64,000 bases of DNA from contig JAURXZ010000024.1 in the NCBI GenBank assembly GCA_030654175.1, forward strand, positions 186,001 through 250,000, written 5' to 3'. The translations under genes and the position numbers were made by a program. Below the pieces are notes generated by a model. It worked only from the letters and a program-made list of their open reading frames with translations, searched no databases and had not been told where the DNA came from. This DNA is from Bacteroidia bacterium. GTDB lineage: Bacteria > Bacteroidota > Bacteroidia > 2-12-FULL-35-15. Shown piece by piece: positions 45,673-55,828 of this stretch (positions are counted from its first letter, which is position 1; every line of letters starts with the position of its first letter).

Positions 45673-48672
45673 ATGAAAATCAAAAAAACTTCCAATCTTG
45701 TGTCTCGAATACCATTTCTTCCTTTGATCATTTTACTTGTTTTTTCCTCTGCGCAAGGTTTTAGCCAGGCTATCCCTAACAATGGTAAGTTTGATGATAT
45801 ATCGGAACTTACCACCCGTTACACCATTCCATTTATTATGCCGGATAGTACCGCATTAATGACGGATGTTTTTCTTCCTATTGTGCAGGATAATTTTATT
45901 GTAGAAGTGGATCTTGATGGCCCGGGAGGTTTTCCACCTCAGCCGGTAGAACTTATAAAGAAAGGAACTCAGCTATTAATTTACGATTCACTTAACGGAC
46001 AACCCAACCCAAATATCTATCAGCTGCCTTTAATATTTTCGCGAACACCCTACAACAAAGGCGACCAAACAGAGCAGGGAGGACTATTGGGTTTATTGGG
46101 GTATGGTTTTGCGATGCAGGATTTGCGTGGACGCTACACTTCAAAAGGTGTTTACCTTCCTCTTTACAGCGATGGCTGGAACAAAGATCCTTATCACCCT
46201 AATTATAAACACATACTGGATGTTACCCCCCTCACTGACCCTAAAAACGGCAACAAGCACGAAGATGGTTATAACAGTGTACAGTTTATTTTAAATGATC
46301 TGAAGAAAGAATTTGACCTGAACGGTGATGGTATTGTTGATACTGTGGATAATATGTTCAACGGAAGAATTGGTACATTTGGTGCTTCTGCGTTGGGTTA
46401 TAACCAATACCAGGCTGCCGCTGCCCACAAAATAGACCCAACCCTACCCGGACTAAAATGTTTATTACCTATTGTTGGGCCGGCTGAATTTTTTAAAAGC
46501 ACCGGATTTCATAACGGTGTTTTCAGGGACCGCCTGGTTACCGGCTGGCTCAAAGGCCAGATATTTACAGGCACTGATGCTTATAATGAATTTCAGGATT
46601 CTACACAGGTTGCGAATGACAATGACATACAAGATGAAATACATAGCGCTGCCGATTATGGTTTGCCAAATAAATTTGTAGCAGCAAACAATACCATCGA
46701 CCATTTTTCGGCTTATCGGTATTATGACCTGAGTGGCACTTTGGGACCAGCCGGTTATTACCCAAATTCAGCCGGAAGAAAGGATATGGATGCCAGCAGG
46801 GCAATGGTGAATCAATATGGAGAAGGTGATGCAAATGGAACCACAAGCCGCTATAGTAATATGGAGGTACCTATTTATAACCTTACCGGATGGTGGGATA
46901 TTTTCATTGACGGACAAATAGAATCAAGAAATTATGTTGAGAAATACGTAAGCAATACGTATGGAAATAAAAACCTGCAAAAAATAGTGATCGGCCCATG
47001 GGCTCATGGCACCATCGGTTCCAGGGAAACAGGCGACATGAGAGGCGCAAACAAATATCCTGCAAATGTTACAGAAGGTATTGGCGCTGAGCTTTCAGGA
47101 GATTCCGCTTTATCCATATCAAAACTTTTGAAATCAGATTTTGTTACCTGGTATCGTTACAACCTGAATTATAACACCAGCCAGTATATTGGTGACCCGA
47201 AATTTATGATACCCGAAAGCCATAAATGGCAGGCTTTGGCAGGAGGCCTTGCATACATAAGAGCTCCGTCTAAAAATTTCAAAATGACCTTTTACGAGTT
47301 CCTGAATTATATGAATGGTTCGGATAGCTTGAGAAATCTCGAGTTTCAATACGTGGTCGGTTCAGATACTATTAATGGCAATATTGTTACGGACACCATC
47401 AGTGTGCCCCCTACCGGTCAATCTCAGCTATCCGGTTTGGATCCGGGCCACATTGACCCCATACCGGCCAAAGATTATGCCGCAGCTCCAAATGTGAAGT
47501 TTTACGTTGTTGGGCCTGTTAATGATGGTGTTTCAGAAAACAGCACTGTCGGAAATTATTGGTTCTCGGCAAACACCTTCCCTATCACCACAGATATTTC
47601 CAAACAAAAAATGTACCTGCACAATAACGGAGGACTTGATTTTACTGCCCCTTCAGCAGACGAAGGTTTTAAAATTTATGTACATGACCCTGACAACCCT
47701 GTTCTTACAGCCGGTGGGGGTAATATGCTTGAGCAAATTCCGAACAGCAACGAAGATACAGAAGGACAAGTAGATGTGGCGAGCCTTCCGTATGCTGCTT
47801 ATACAATGAACCGCCCAGGAGTGGTAAGTTTTACAAGCGATCTTATCCAGGACTCTTTAAGTATCATTGGGTTTCCTGTTGCCACATTGTACGCAAAATC
47901 TAACCCTTCAGGAGCCAGCAGCGGCCTTACCGATACCGACTTTATGGTTCGTATTTTAGATGTATATCCTGATGGAAGAGAGTTGTTTGTAGTTGAAGGG
48001 GCGGTGAATGCAAGAGCAAGGTTATACGCCAAGAACATTGTTGAAAATCCGGGAATGGACGAGGATTACCCTTTTGCAAATGACCTTACACCTTTTACCA
48101 ATATCAATGTGAACGAGGTGTATGAATATAAATTCAAATGTTTCCCTATAGGTTACACATTTGGAAAAAATCACAAGATCAAAATCCTGATCAGCAGCAG
48201 CAACTTCACCCGTTTCCAGGTAAATCCGAATATTCCTATTGCGGAAGGAGAGTTTTTTAGAAGAAAACCGGGTGATGGACAAGGCACCAATAAAACTCCT
48301 GATGGAACTTTTATGATGCCAAGGGTTGCGGTTCAGCGAATTGCTTTTTCTAATCAATACCCTACAAATATTGAGCTTCCCGTTTACCAGGGAACTATTT
48401 TAAATACTGAACAAAACAATCGCCATTCAGCAATGGATGTATTGGTTTACCCAAATCCGGCTGCTGATGCAGTAACTGTTTATCTTTCTAAGAACGGAGA
48501 ATATAAAGTTACGTTGTTTGACATTACCGGTAAACGAATGCTTCAATCAAAATCGTTTAATGAGATGATAAAAATAAATGTAGAGGAGATCCCTGCAGGG
48601 CTTTATTTTGTTGAAGTAATTGACAATAAAACATCTGAAAAAATTACCAATAAATTGATAATTACGAAATAG
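45673..48672 (+). CDS. Secreted CocE/NonD-type hydrolase (X-Pro dipeptidyl-peptidase S15-like) with T9SS sorting domain
   Basis: A 999-residue exported serine hydrolase. Signal peptide about 1-32. The S15/CocE alpha/beta-hydrolase domain begins DSTALMTDVFLPI; PLIFSRTPYNKGDQ and GFAMQDLRGRYTSKG are family hallmarks. Nucleophile elbow RIGTFGASALGYNQYQAAA, acid in GWWDIFIDGQIES and histidine in IGPWAHGTIGSRE complete a Ser-Asp-His triad. The C-terminal jelly-roll (X-Pro-type, about 700-890) and a Por sorting domain (VYPNPAADAVTVYL ... GLYFVEVI) follow. Members cleave peptides or acyl esters, glutaryl-type amides included. An ~80-residue insertion after VFLPI is unusual. A TonB-dependent receptor starts 87 bp downstream, perhaps importing the product (inference). 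Confidence 0.9.
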   Translation: MKIKKTSNLVSRIPFLPLIILLVFSSAQGFSQAIPNNGKFDDISELTTRYTIPFIMPDSTALMTDVFLPIVQDNFIVEVDLDGPGGFPPQPVELIKKGTQLLIYDSLNGQPNPNIYQLPLIFSRTPYNKGDQTEQGGLLGLLGYGFAMQDLRGRYTSKGVYLPLYSDGWNKDPYHPNYKHILDVTPLTDPKNGNKHEDGYNSVQFILNDLKKEFDLNGDGIVDTVDNMFNGRIGTFGASALGYNQYQAAAAHKIDPTLPGLKCLLPIVGPAEFFKSTGFHNGVFRDRLVTGWLKGQIFTGTDAYNEFQDSTQVANDNDIQDEIHSAADYGLPNKFVAANNTIDHFSAYRYYDLSGTLGPAGYYPNSAGRKDMDASRAMVNQYGEGDANGTTSRYSNMEVPIYNLTGWWDIFIDGQIESRNYVEKYVSNTYGNKNLQKIVIGPWAHGTIGSRETGDMRGANKYPANVTEGIGAELSGDSALSISKLLKSDFVTWYRYNLNYNTSQYIGDPKFMIPESHKWQALAGGLAYIRAPSKNFKMTFYEFLNYMNGSDSLRNLEFQYVVGSDTINGNIVTDTISVPPTGQSQLSGLDPGHIDPIPAKDYAAAPNVKFYVVGPVNDGVSENSTVGNYWFSANTFPITTDISKQKMYLHNNGGLDFTAPSADEGFKIYVHDPDNPVLTAGGGNMLEQIPNSNEDTEGQVDVASLPYAAYTMNRPGVVSFTSDLIQDSLSIIGFPVATLYAKSNPSGASSGLTDTDFMVRILDVYPDGRELFVVEGAVNARARLYAKNIVENPGMDEDYPFANDLTPFTNINVNEVYEYKFKCFPIGYTFGKNHKIKILISSSNFTRFQVNPNIPIAEGEFFRRKPGDGQGTNKTPDGTFMMPRVAVQRIAFSNQYPTNIELPVYQGTILNTEQNNRHSAMDVLVYPNPAADAVTVYLSKNGEYKVTLFDITGKRMLQSKSFNEMIKINVEEIPAGLYFVEVIDNKTSEKITNKLIITK

Positions 48673-48759
48673 GTTATTAATAATTTTAAGCACTTGTTTG
48701 AGCCACAGAGTGGCTAAATTCTAACATCAGTTACAAAGTATAAACAACCTAATAACCAA

Positions 48760-51534
48760 ATGAGAAAACTTTACACCTTAGCTTTTTTATTTCTATTTTT
48801 TGTTACAAATAATCTCTGCGCCCAGGAACAAAAAATTTCCGGTAAGCTAACAGATAAAAACACCAAACAACCTCTTGCCTTTGCCAATATTGTGATAAAG
48901 GGCACCACCAAGGGCGTTACTACGGACGTAAATGGAAATTATGAATTAACGATCGATTCTACTGATAAAGAAGAGACCATTTTACAGGTTTCATATATTG
49001 GGTATAGCATACAGGAAGTTATTGTTAAAAAAGGCGAAACCACTGCGAATATTGTTCTTGAACCAGCTGTTGTTTTTGGTAAAGAAATTGTTGTAACAGG
49101 CTCTCGGGTTAGCGAAACCATCAGGGAATCATCCGCTTCCATTCAAAAAATGAATTCCAGAGAGATCAAAGAAGTGGCTTCGGGCGATTTTTATGAAGGA
49201 ATGGGTACCCTGAAAGGTGTTGATATCAATCAGTCCAGCATGGGCTTTAAAGTTGTTAATATGCGAGGCTTTAACAGCACCGCTCCTGTAAGGATAGTTC
49301 AGTTCATTGATGGAATGGACAACCAGGCACCCGGCCTTAGTTTCCCTGTCGGCAACCTGGTAGGGGCAAGTGATATTGACTTACAGAGCGTAGAAATAAT
49401 AACAGGGGCCGCTTCTGCACTCTATGGGCCTAATGCCTTCCAGGGTGTGGTGAGTATGGCTACCAAAAATCCCTATGAATTTCCGGGAACAAGTGTTCAG
49501 CTAAAAGGTGGAACCAATAAACTTGCAGAAGGTCAGTTTCGTTATGCAGAAGCATTTGGTGAACATAAACAATGGGCTGTAAAAGGAACAGCATCCTTCA
49601 TCCGCGCTGACGATTGGATTGCGAATGACCCTGTTGCCAATAACTATGGAGATATTTCGACAACGCAAGATCTTAGTGCTATTGTAAGAGGTTTGAAATA
49701 CAGCAGCGATCCTGATAAAGCAGAGACCTTTACAAAAATTAACGACTGGCTCGACTTTAACCAGGAAGGTTTCAGGGGATTAGGGAAAAAAACCATCAAC
49801 GCTCCGGGTTATATGGAAACGTCCTTATCGGATAATATTACCAAAAGTGTGAAACTTGGAGCAGAGGTTCATTATAAATTCAGCGACAGCTTAAAAGCGT
49901 CTTATGTTTTTAAGTATGGTGAAGGCACTGCTGTATATCAGGGCTCTAACCGTTATAGCATTAATAATATCCGTTTCAATCAGCATAAAATAGACCTTAC
50001 GGGCAAACAGTTTAATTTGAAAGCCTATAGAACTACCGAAAATGCGGGCGATTCCTATGATATTGTTTTTACAGGGATCAATATTTCTAAGGCCGGGGTT
50101 CCTAATTATATTTCTAATTACCTCAGCACTTACTTTAATTCTTTATCCGCTAATACCAATACTTTTCAGGATGATCTGCAAAGCTGGATGGTAGATTCGG
50201 CAGCTTCTCAGGCCAGCACCTCAGCCAGTACGGCATGGTATAAGCCGGGAACTCCGGAGTTTGATTCAATAAAAAACAGGAGCATTAATGATCCACGCCT
50301 GGCAACAGGTTCCAAATTCCTTGACCAGTCCTCACTCACTCATTTTGAAGGACAATATAATTTCGATTTTAAATTTGCAGATATTATTGCCGGTGAATCG
50401 TTGAGATTGTTCAATCCCAAATCTTACGGAACCATATTTCGTGATACGCTAATAAATAAGGCAGATACATTAGCAGACGGTACCGACAATCCAAACGGAG
50501 AATATGCTGATATTTCAACCTATGAAATAGGTGGATTTATCCAGGCAAGCAAAAAAGTGTTTAGCAATGAAACGAATAAACTTACGCTTACAGGCTCTAT
50601 CCGGTTGGATAAGAACAAGAATTACAATGCTCAAACCTCTCCAAGGGTTTCTGCGGTTTATACACACAGGGACAATACATTCAGACTATCCGCTCAATCG
50701 GCTTTTCGCGCACCTACGCTGCAGAACCAGTTTCTGTTGCTTGATATAGGCCCGATAATTTTAAAGGGTAACCTAGAAGGCGCTGATAATCTATACACCT
50801 TAGAATCTGTGCAGGCCTTTAATTCTCTTTACGATTCTACTTTCGAAATAGATCCATCGCTTCTAAAAACCACTGTTTTGGCACCTATTCAGCCGGAACA
50901 GGTAAAAACAATAGAACTGGGATACAGAGGAGTTCTTGTAAATAAAGTGTATGTGGATGCTGCTGTTTATTACAATGTGTACACTAATTTTATTGGCGAA
51001 ACCCGCGTGGTCCACCCCAAAGGAGATGCAATAGCGGGTGAAGAAAGCGGACTCGATGCAGTATTGGCAGAGAATTACCAACTATACCAGATACCAATCA
51101 ATGCTAAGGAAAAGGTAAGCAGCTACGGTAGCGTTATAGGGCTTGCTTATTATCTGAAACAAAATTATACTGTTACCTTAAATTATACTTATTCCGCTTT
51201 AAATACCACCAAATTGAGTGATGATATTATTCCGGGATTCAACACTCCAAAACATAAAATAAATGTGGGTCTTAAAGGAAGAAAAATTTATAAAGACCTT
51301 GGTTTTTCTACTAATTTTCAATGGGTAGATACTTATCAATGGCAAAGCACCTTTGGAGATGGCGTGGTGAATAGTTATAGAATTGTGGATCTGCAATTAA
51401 GTTATGAGTTGACAAAAATTCATTCTACATTTCGTTTAGGGGCTTCGAACCTCCTGGATGAAAAACGCAGAGAGGCTTACGGCTCTCCTACTATCGGCCG
51501 AATGATATATACTACGTGGCTGTTTGAGATGTAG
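48760..51534 (+). CDS. TonB-dependent outer-membrane receptor
   Basis: A 924-residue beta-barrel receptor for energy-dependent uptake. Signal peptide about 1-21 (ending NNLCAQE). A carboxypeptidase-regulatory-like domain (about 24-103, SGKLTDKNTKQPLAFANIVI) precedes the plug domain (about 108-235), with VVTGSRVSETIRESSASIQK, VVNMRGFNSTAPVRIVQFID, EIITGAASALYGPNAFQGVV and SMATKNP; the barrel then ends RMIYTTWLFEM. Unlike SusC proteins it is not followed by a SusD lipoprotein gene, so a small ligand such as a peptide, siderophore or vitamin is as likely as a glycan. It follows a secreted S15-like hydrolase by 87 bp. Confidence 0.92.
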   Translation: MRKLYTLAFLFLFFVTNNLCAQEQKISGKLTDKNTKQPLAFANIVIKGTTKGVTTDVNGNYELTIDSTDKEETILQVSYIGYSIQEVIVKKGETTANIVLEPAVVFGKEIVVTGSRVSETIRESSASIQKMNSREIKEVASGDFYEGMGTLKGVDINQSSMGFKVVNMRGFNSTAPVRIVQFIDGMDNQAPGLSFPVGNLVGASDIDLQSVEIITGAASALYGPNAFQGVVSMATKNPYEFPGTSVQLKGGTNKLAEGQFRYAEAFGEHKQWAVKGTASFIRADDWIANDPVANNYGDISTTQDLSAIVRGLKYSSDPDKAETFTKINDWLDFNQEGFRGLGKKTINAPGYMETSLSDNITKSVKLGAEVHYKFSDSLKASYVFKYGEGTAVYQGSNRYSINNIRFNQHKIDLTGKQFNLKAYRTTENAGDSYDIVFTGINISKAGVPNYISNYLSTYFNSLSANTNTFQDDLQSWMVDSAASQASTSASTAWYKPGTPEFDSIKNRSINDPRLATGSKFLDQSSLTHFEGQYNFDFKFADIIAGESLRLFNPKSYGTIFRDTLINKADTLADGTDNPNGEYADISTYEIGGFIQASKKVFSNETNKLTLTGSIRLDKNKNYNAQTSPRVSAVYTHRDNTFRLSAQSAFRAPTLQNQFLLLDIGPIILKGNLEGADNLYTLESVQAFNSLYDSTFEIDPSLLKTTVLAPIQPEQVKTIELGYRGVLVNKVYVDAAVYYNVYTNFIGETRVVHPKGDAIAGEESGLDAVLAENYQLYQIPINAKEKVSSYGSVIGLAYYLKQNYTVTLNYTYSALNTTKLSDDIIPGFNTPKHKINVGLKGRKIYKDLGFSTNFQWVDTYQWQSTFGDGVVNSYRIVDLQLSYELTKIHSTFRLGASNLLDEKRREAYGSPTIGRMIYTTWLFEM

Positions 51535-51650
51535 GTTCTGCTAATTTTCGAATTTTGGCGAATTGCGAATCTACGTTGATTAAAAATTATTGGCTACCGA
51601 AAAAGTGTTAAATTGCCAAAGTTTAATCACCAAATCATAATTATATAAAC

Positions 51651-52517
51651 ATGGAAACAAGCGTACTTACATCAGTTTTATTGCCTCTTGCTATTGCGAT
51701 CATCATGATCGGACTTGGGCTTTCACTTACTATTGATGATTTTAAACGCGTGGTTGTTTACCCGAAGGCTGTTATTATCGGCTTGATTTGTCAAATGTTG
51801 ATTTTACCGGCAGTCTGTTTTTTTATTGCTATTGGCTTTAACCTTTCACCCGAATTAGCTGTTGGTTTAATGCTTCTTTCGGCTGCACCCGGTGGGGCAA
51901 CTGCAAATTTATACAGCCATCTTGCAAAAGGAGATGTAGCACTTAACGTATCGCTTACAGCCGTTAATAGTGTGCTTGCGCTTTTTACCCTTCCGTTCAT
52001 CGTCAATTTTGCAATTGCTTATTTTATGCAGACAGATCAGGTAGTTCCAATGCAATTCAAAAAAGTGATTGAAGTGTGCATGATTGTTTTGGTTCCTGTA
52101 GCAATTGGTATGCTGGTAAGGTCAAAGTCCCCCTCACTCGCTTTAAAGCTGGATAAACCCGTTAAAATAGCCTCTGTGATCTTTCTAGCCCTTATCATCA
52201 CACTTGCTGTGCTGAAAGAAAAGGCGCACATCGTTCAGTATTTTCAGGAAGTCGGGCTTGCTGCTCTTGTGTTTAATTTATTAAGTATGGGAATTGGCTA
52301 TTTTGTCCCTCAACTATTTAATCTCGGCAAGAAACAAGCTATTGCTATTGGTATGGAGATTGGCATTCACAATGGGACATTGGCCATCTATATTGCACTA
52401 AGTGTTATTGGAAACAGCGCCATGAGCATCCCTGCAGCCATTTATAGCCTTATTATGTTCTTTACGGCTGCTATGTTTGGTTATTGGGTGAGTAGAGGGA
52501 GTACAGTTTTAAGTTAA
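51651..52517 (+). CDS. Bile acid:sodium symporter family (BASS) transporter
   Basis: A 288-residue membrane protein with nine to ten helices. The BASS pattern is visible: LSLTIDDFKRVVVYPKAVII near the N-terminus, GLMLLSAAPGGATANLYSHL (the GG-containing sodium-site helix), and AIAIGMEIGIHNGTLAIYIA, the conserved E-N motif helix. Members co-transport organic anions (bile acids, keto acids, pantoate and others) with sodium. The substrate is not predictable. It sits 116 bp after the TonB receptor in the same direction, possibly with its own promoter. Confidence 0.9.
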   Translation: METSVLTSVLLPLAIAIIMIGLGLSLTIDDFKRVVVYPKAVIIGLICQMLILPAVCFFIAIGFNLSPELAVGLMLLSAAPGGATANLYSHLAKGDVALNVSLTAVNSVLALFTLPFIVNFAIAYFMQTDQVVPMQFKKVIEVCMIVLVPVAIGMLVRSKSPSLALKLDKPVKIASVIFLALIITLAVLKEKAHIVQYFQEVGLAALVFNLLSMGIGYFVPQLFNLGKKQAIAIGMEIGIHNGTLAIYIALSVIGNSAMSIPAAIYSLIMFFTAAMFGYWVSRGSTVLS

Positions 52518-52561
52518 AGCAGTATACTTTTTAACGCTTCAAAATGCAACATAAAAAAAGC

Positions 52562-54064
52562 TTACAAAGCATTAATCTTAATCACCTTCCCTGGCAACAA
52601 ATTATAGTTAACACCAAAATTATTCAGTCGTTTTATTTCATCAACAGTTGTATTGTTTCTTTCTGCTATTTTATATAGAGAATCGCCCTTTTTAACAGTG
52701 TAAAGTTTGAAACCATCAGTAGAGGTCTCCGTATTTTTAGCCGTTGTAACAACTGGTGCGGAATTGTTTGCTGGCACAATAACTTTTTTCTCCCCAGGCT
52801 TTTTATCATGAGCATATATGGTTAATTTTTTGCCTGCCGATATTGTATTAGAGGTAATTCCATTCCAGCTTTTAATGTCCGAAACAGTGCATCCATATTT
52901 TTTTGCAATTACAGCTAAACCTTCGCCTTTTTTAACAACATGTATCCTCTTTATTTCCTGGCTTGCTATCACATCAATGCTAAGTACATCCGGCTTCTGG
53001 AAATTGTAAATGTTCGCTTCGTTATTAATAAAAGTGGCAATTTTATCAGATGGAAGCGTTAAAAAGCTTGGCTCACCAGATATTACAGGTATCACACGTT
53101 TACGGTAACTCGGATTTAAATACTGGAGCTCATCATCAGTAATATTCAGCATGGAAGAAATCTGATCAAACGAAAGCTGATGTTTTACTACAACCGTATC
53201 TACCTCTAAAAATATTTTTTTCGGAATTGCCGTTTGAATGTTGTGTTCCGAAGTGTAATTCATAATATAATTCACTGCAATAAATGCCGGAACATATCCT
53301 TGCGTTTCTGTAGGTAAATACGGGCGGATCTCCCAATATGTTTTTTTTCCACCGCTTCTGCGAATGGCTTTATTTACTGTCCCCGGACCGCCATTATACG
53401 CAGCAAGCACCATTTGCCAGTCACCAAAAAGACCGTACAGGTATTGAAAATATTCACATGCGGCCTGGGTTGATTTATAAGGGTCGCATCGCTCATCAAC
53501 ATAAGAGGTTACCTGTAATCCAAACATTTTACCTGTGGGGTACATAAATTGCCACAACCCCATTGCCGCTGAACGGCTTTTTGCCATTGGGTTCAAAGCC
53601 GATTCGCATATCGCCAGATATTTTAATTCTAGAGGCAAATTATACTTGTCCAGCATCTCCTCGAACATTGGAAAATAATATTGTGAAAGGGCCATCATTC
53701 TTGAAACCTGCTCACGTCTGCGCATGGTATACATATTAATATAGCCCTGTACATAAGGGTTATATTCAAGGTCGAAGGGAGAAAGCGCATCTAACTTAGC
53801 AAGTCTTGCTTCATAGATCAAATCATCATAATGTGGAATAGAGTCTATTGCAAAATGATATTTGGGGTTTTTAGGGTAATTTATTTTTGCATACCCCTTT
53901 TCAAACAGATCCAGTTTGTATAACTTATCAAGAGCAGCAACAATAGGGTCGTCCTGAATTAACTCTGGAGCTATGGGCGCTTGTGAAAACGCCTCAGATC
54001 CGGAACCGATCCAAAAAAGAAAGCAAAAAAGGGGGATTATAAAACAGAAAGAAGTTTTTTTCAT
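52562..54064 (-). CDS. Lytic transglycosylase with two LysM domains (MltD-like)
   Basis: A murein-cutting enzyme of 500 residues, exported by an N-terminal signal (about 1-28). The SLT domain contains LPLELKYLAICESALNPMAK with catalytic glutamate in ICES, then SRSAAMGLWQFMYPTGKMFG, VDERCDPYKSTQAACEYFQY and MVLAAYNGGPGTVNKAIRRS. LysM domain 1 begins RIHVVKKGEGLAVIAKKYG and LysM 2 begins KLYTVKKGDSLYKIAERNN, both ending in basic-hydrophobic strands that bind peptidoglycan. It is minus-strand, downstream of gatA and tatA, a grouping that makes sense for envelope growth (inference). No lipobox is visible. Confidence 0.92.
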   Translation of the reverse strand: MKKTSFCFIIPLFCFLFWIGSGSEAFSQAPIAPELIQDDPIVAALDKLYKLDLFEKGYAKINYPKNPKYHFAIDSIPHYDDLIYEARLAKLDALSPFDLEYNPYVQGYINMYTMRRREQVSRMMALSQYYFPMFEEMLDKYNLPLELKYLAICESALNPMAKSRSAAMGLWQFMYPTGKMFGLQVTSYVDERCDPYKSTQAACEYFQYLYGLFGDWQMVLAAYNGGPGTVNKAIRRSGGKKTYWEIRPYLPTETQGYVPAFIAVNYIMNYTSEHNIQTAIPKKIFLEVDTVVVKHQLSFDQISSMLNITDDELQYLNPSYRKRVIPVISGEPSFLTLPSDKIATFINNEANIYNFQKPDVLSIDVIASQEIKRIHVVKKGEGLAVIAKKYGCTVSDIKSWNGITSNTISAGKKLTIYAHDKKPGEKKVIVPANNSAPVVTTAKNTETSTDGFKLYTVKKGDSLYKIAERNNTTVDEIKRLNNFGVNYNLLPGKVIKINAL

Positions 54065-54186
54065 AGATTCTAAAACGAAAGCATTTGGAAAATGTTATGA
54101 CTTCTTACAAATATCGCAATCATAAACCGAAATACAAAGGAGTTTAAGTGATTGTATGTTTTTATTGTGAAAATTTAAGGAAAATC

Positions 54187-54307
54187 ACCACTAAGGCACT
54201 AAGAACACAAAGACTCACTAAGATTTTTTCTAAGTCATTACTTAGTGGTATAAAGTATTGTAAGATTTTTTCTAAGTGTTACTGGGTGTTCTTAGTGCCT
54301 TAGTGGT
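54187..54307. repeat. CACCACTAAGGCAC inverted repeat, copy 2
   Basis: Perfect 22-bp arms, 54187-54208 and 54286-54307. The interior carries an exact 17-bp direct repeat, TAAGATTTTTTCTAAGT, at 54219-54235 and 54261-54277. It lies 17 bp after the gatA stop codon on the minus strand. Same arm sequence as copy 1 at 21664-21804. Confidence 0.85.
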
Positions 54308-54324
54308 AAAAAGGGCAGGATGAA

Positions 54325-55815
54325 CTATGTTCCCATCAACTGTTTGGAAAAAGAAAGCAAATCACTTTCAGCAAAACTTTTGGCCATTAATTGTACACCG
54401 AAAGGCAATCCGTTTGAATGCTTTCCTATTGGCAATGAAATAGCAGGAAGTCCGGTGATATTGGCTTGCACAGTAAAGATATCTTCTAAGTACATTGCAA
54501 TAGGGTCTGCGCTTTTTTTCCCGAACTCGAAGGCTGTTCCAGGTGTTGTAGGCAAAAGAATAAAATCGTAATTATTTAAAATTTCGTTTGTTTTGTTTTT
54601 TAATACCCTGCGAACCCGTTGCCCCTTTGAATAGTATGCATCATAATAACCGGAGCTTAATACAAATGTGCCCAGCATTATTCTACGTTTCACCTCTTCT
54701 CCAAAACCTTCCGAACGTGATTTTTTATAAACGGAATCAAGTCCAGAGGACGCTGCATCCGAGTCATTAGCGGCTGCTCCCTCTGTAACGGCAACCTTTG
54801 CGGAAGCCGCTTTAATATTAGCACTACGGTAACCGTAAGTAATTCCGGCATAACGTGCTAAATTAGAGGAAGCCTCAGCTGTTGTTAATACATAATAGGT
54901 TGGAACAAGGTAATCGAGATAAGGGAAATCAACAGCTTCTACAACATGCCCTGCTGCTTTTAGCTTATTGATAATATCATTTATGCGAACTTTTATTTCA
55001 GCGTCAAGCCCACTGCTCTCCAAACAATCTTTTAAATAGGCGATACGAAACTTAGTTGTATTTGCATTTAATTCTTTTGAATATTCAGGAACAGGTTTTA
55101 ACGATACAGTGCTGTCGTGCTCGTCCTTTCCGGACATGACTTCCATTATTAAAGCTGCATCTTCAATGTTTTTTGTTAATGGCCCTATCTGATCAAATGA
55201 GGATGCGTAAGCAATTGCACCGTGTCTTGAAACTCTTCCATAGGTGGGTTTTAAACCAACAACCCCACAAAACGATGCAGGCTGACGAATAGAACCACCC
55301 GTATCTGTTCCAAGTGCAGCAAGGCACAGATCAGCTGCCACCGCCACAGCAGAGCCACCCGATGAACCGCCAGGAACACGTTTTATATCATGCGGATTTA
55401 ACACTTTTCCAAAAGCAGAATTTTCGTTAGAGCTGCCCATCGCAAACTCATCGCAATTGCAACGGCCAATGATTATAGCATCTTCATTTAAAAGGCGCTC
55501 CACTACAGTTGCACTGAAAAGTGATTCAAACCCTTCTAAAATTTTTGACGATGCAGAAACTTTATGTCCTTTGTAACAAATATTATCTTTCAGTGCAATA
55601 ACCATCCCGGCAAGCTTTCCGGCCGTTTTATTTTTCACTTTTTCATCCACCAAAACAGCCTTTTCTAATGCTGATTTTTCGAAAACCTCCAAAAAAGCAT
55701 TTAGGTGCTTATTATCATTTATGCGATTTATGTAGGATTTGGTCAATTCAACACAGGAAACGTTATTGCTGAATAAGTCGGATTGTACTTCTGAAAGGGA
55801 GTTGTAAGTTTTCAC
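54325..55815 (-). CDS. gatA: Asp-tRNA(Asn)/Glu-tRNA(Gln) amidotransferase subunit A
   Basis: The amidase subunit of GatCAB, which makes Gln-tRNA and/or Asn-tRNA by transamidation, releasing ammonia from glutamine. The amidase-signature Ser-cisSer-Lys triad is visible: lysine in VIALKDNICYKG, cis-serine in VPGGSSGGSAVAVAADLC, nucleophile in LGTDTGGSIRQPASFCG; GLKPTYGRVSRHGAIAYASS follows. The 496 residues are normal. gatB and gatC are not in the window. The start is GTG at 55815 (GTG AAA ACT TAC), with no ATG nearby in frame. Upstream it shares a repeat-filled gap with tatA on the same strand. Confidence 0.93.
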   Translation of the reverse strand: MKTYNSLSEVQSDLFSNNVSCVELTKSYINRINDNKHLNAFLEVFEKSALEKAVLVDEKVKNKTAGKLAGMVIALKDNICYKGHKVSASSKILEGFESLFSATVVERLLNEDAIIIGRCNCDEFAMGSSNENSAFGKVLNPHDIKRVPGGSSGGSAVAVAADLCLAALGTDTGGSIRQPASFCGVVGLKPTYGRVSRHGAIAYASSFDQIGPLTKNIEDAALIMEVMSGKDEHDSTVSLKPVPEYSKELNANTTKFRIAYLKDCLESSGLDAEIKVRINDIINKLKAAGHVVEAVDFPYLDYLVPTYYVLTTAEASSNLARYAGITYGYRSANIKAASAKVAVTEGAAANDSDAASSGLDSVYKKSRSEGFGEEVKRRIMLGTFVLSSGYYDAYYSKGQRVRRVLKNKTNEILNNYDFILLPTTPGTAFEFGKKSADPIAMYLEDIFTVQANITGLPAISLPIGKHSNGLPFGVQLMAKSFAESDLLSFSKQLMGT

Positions 55816-55828
55816 AAAGGTTATGAAT

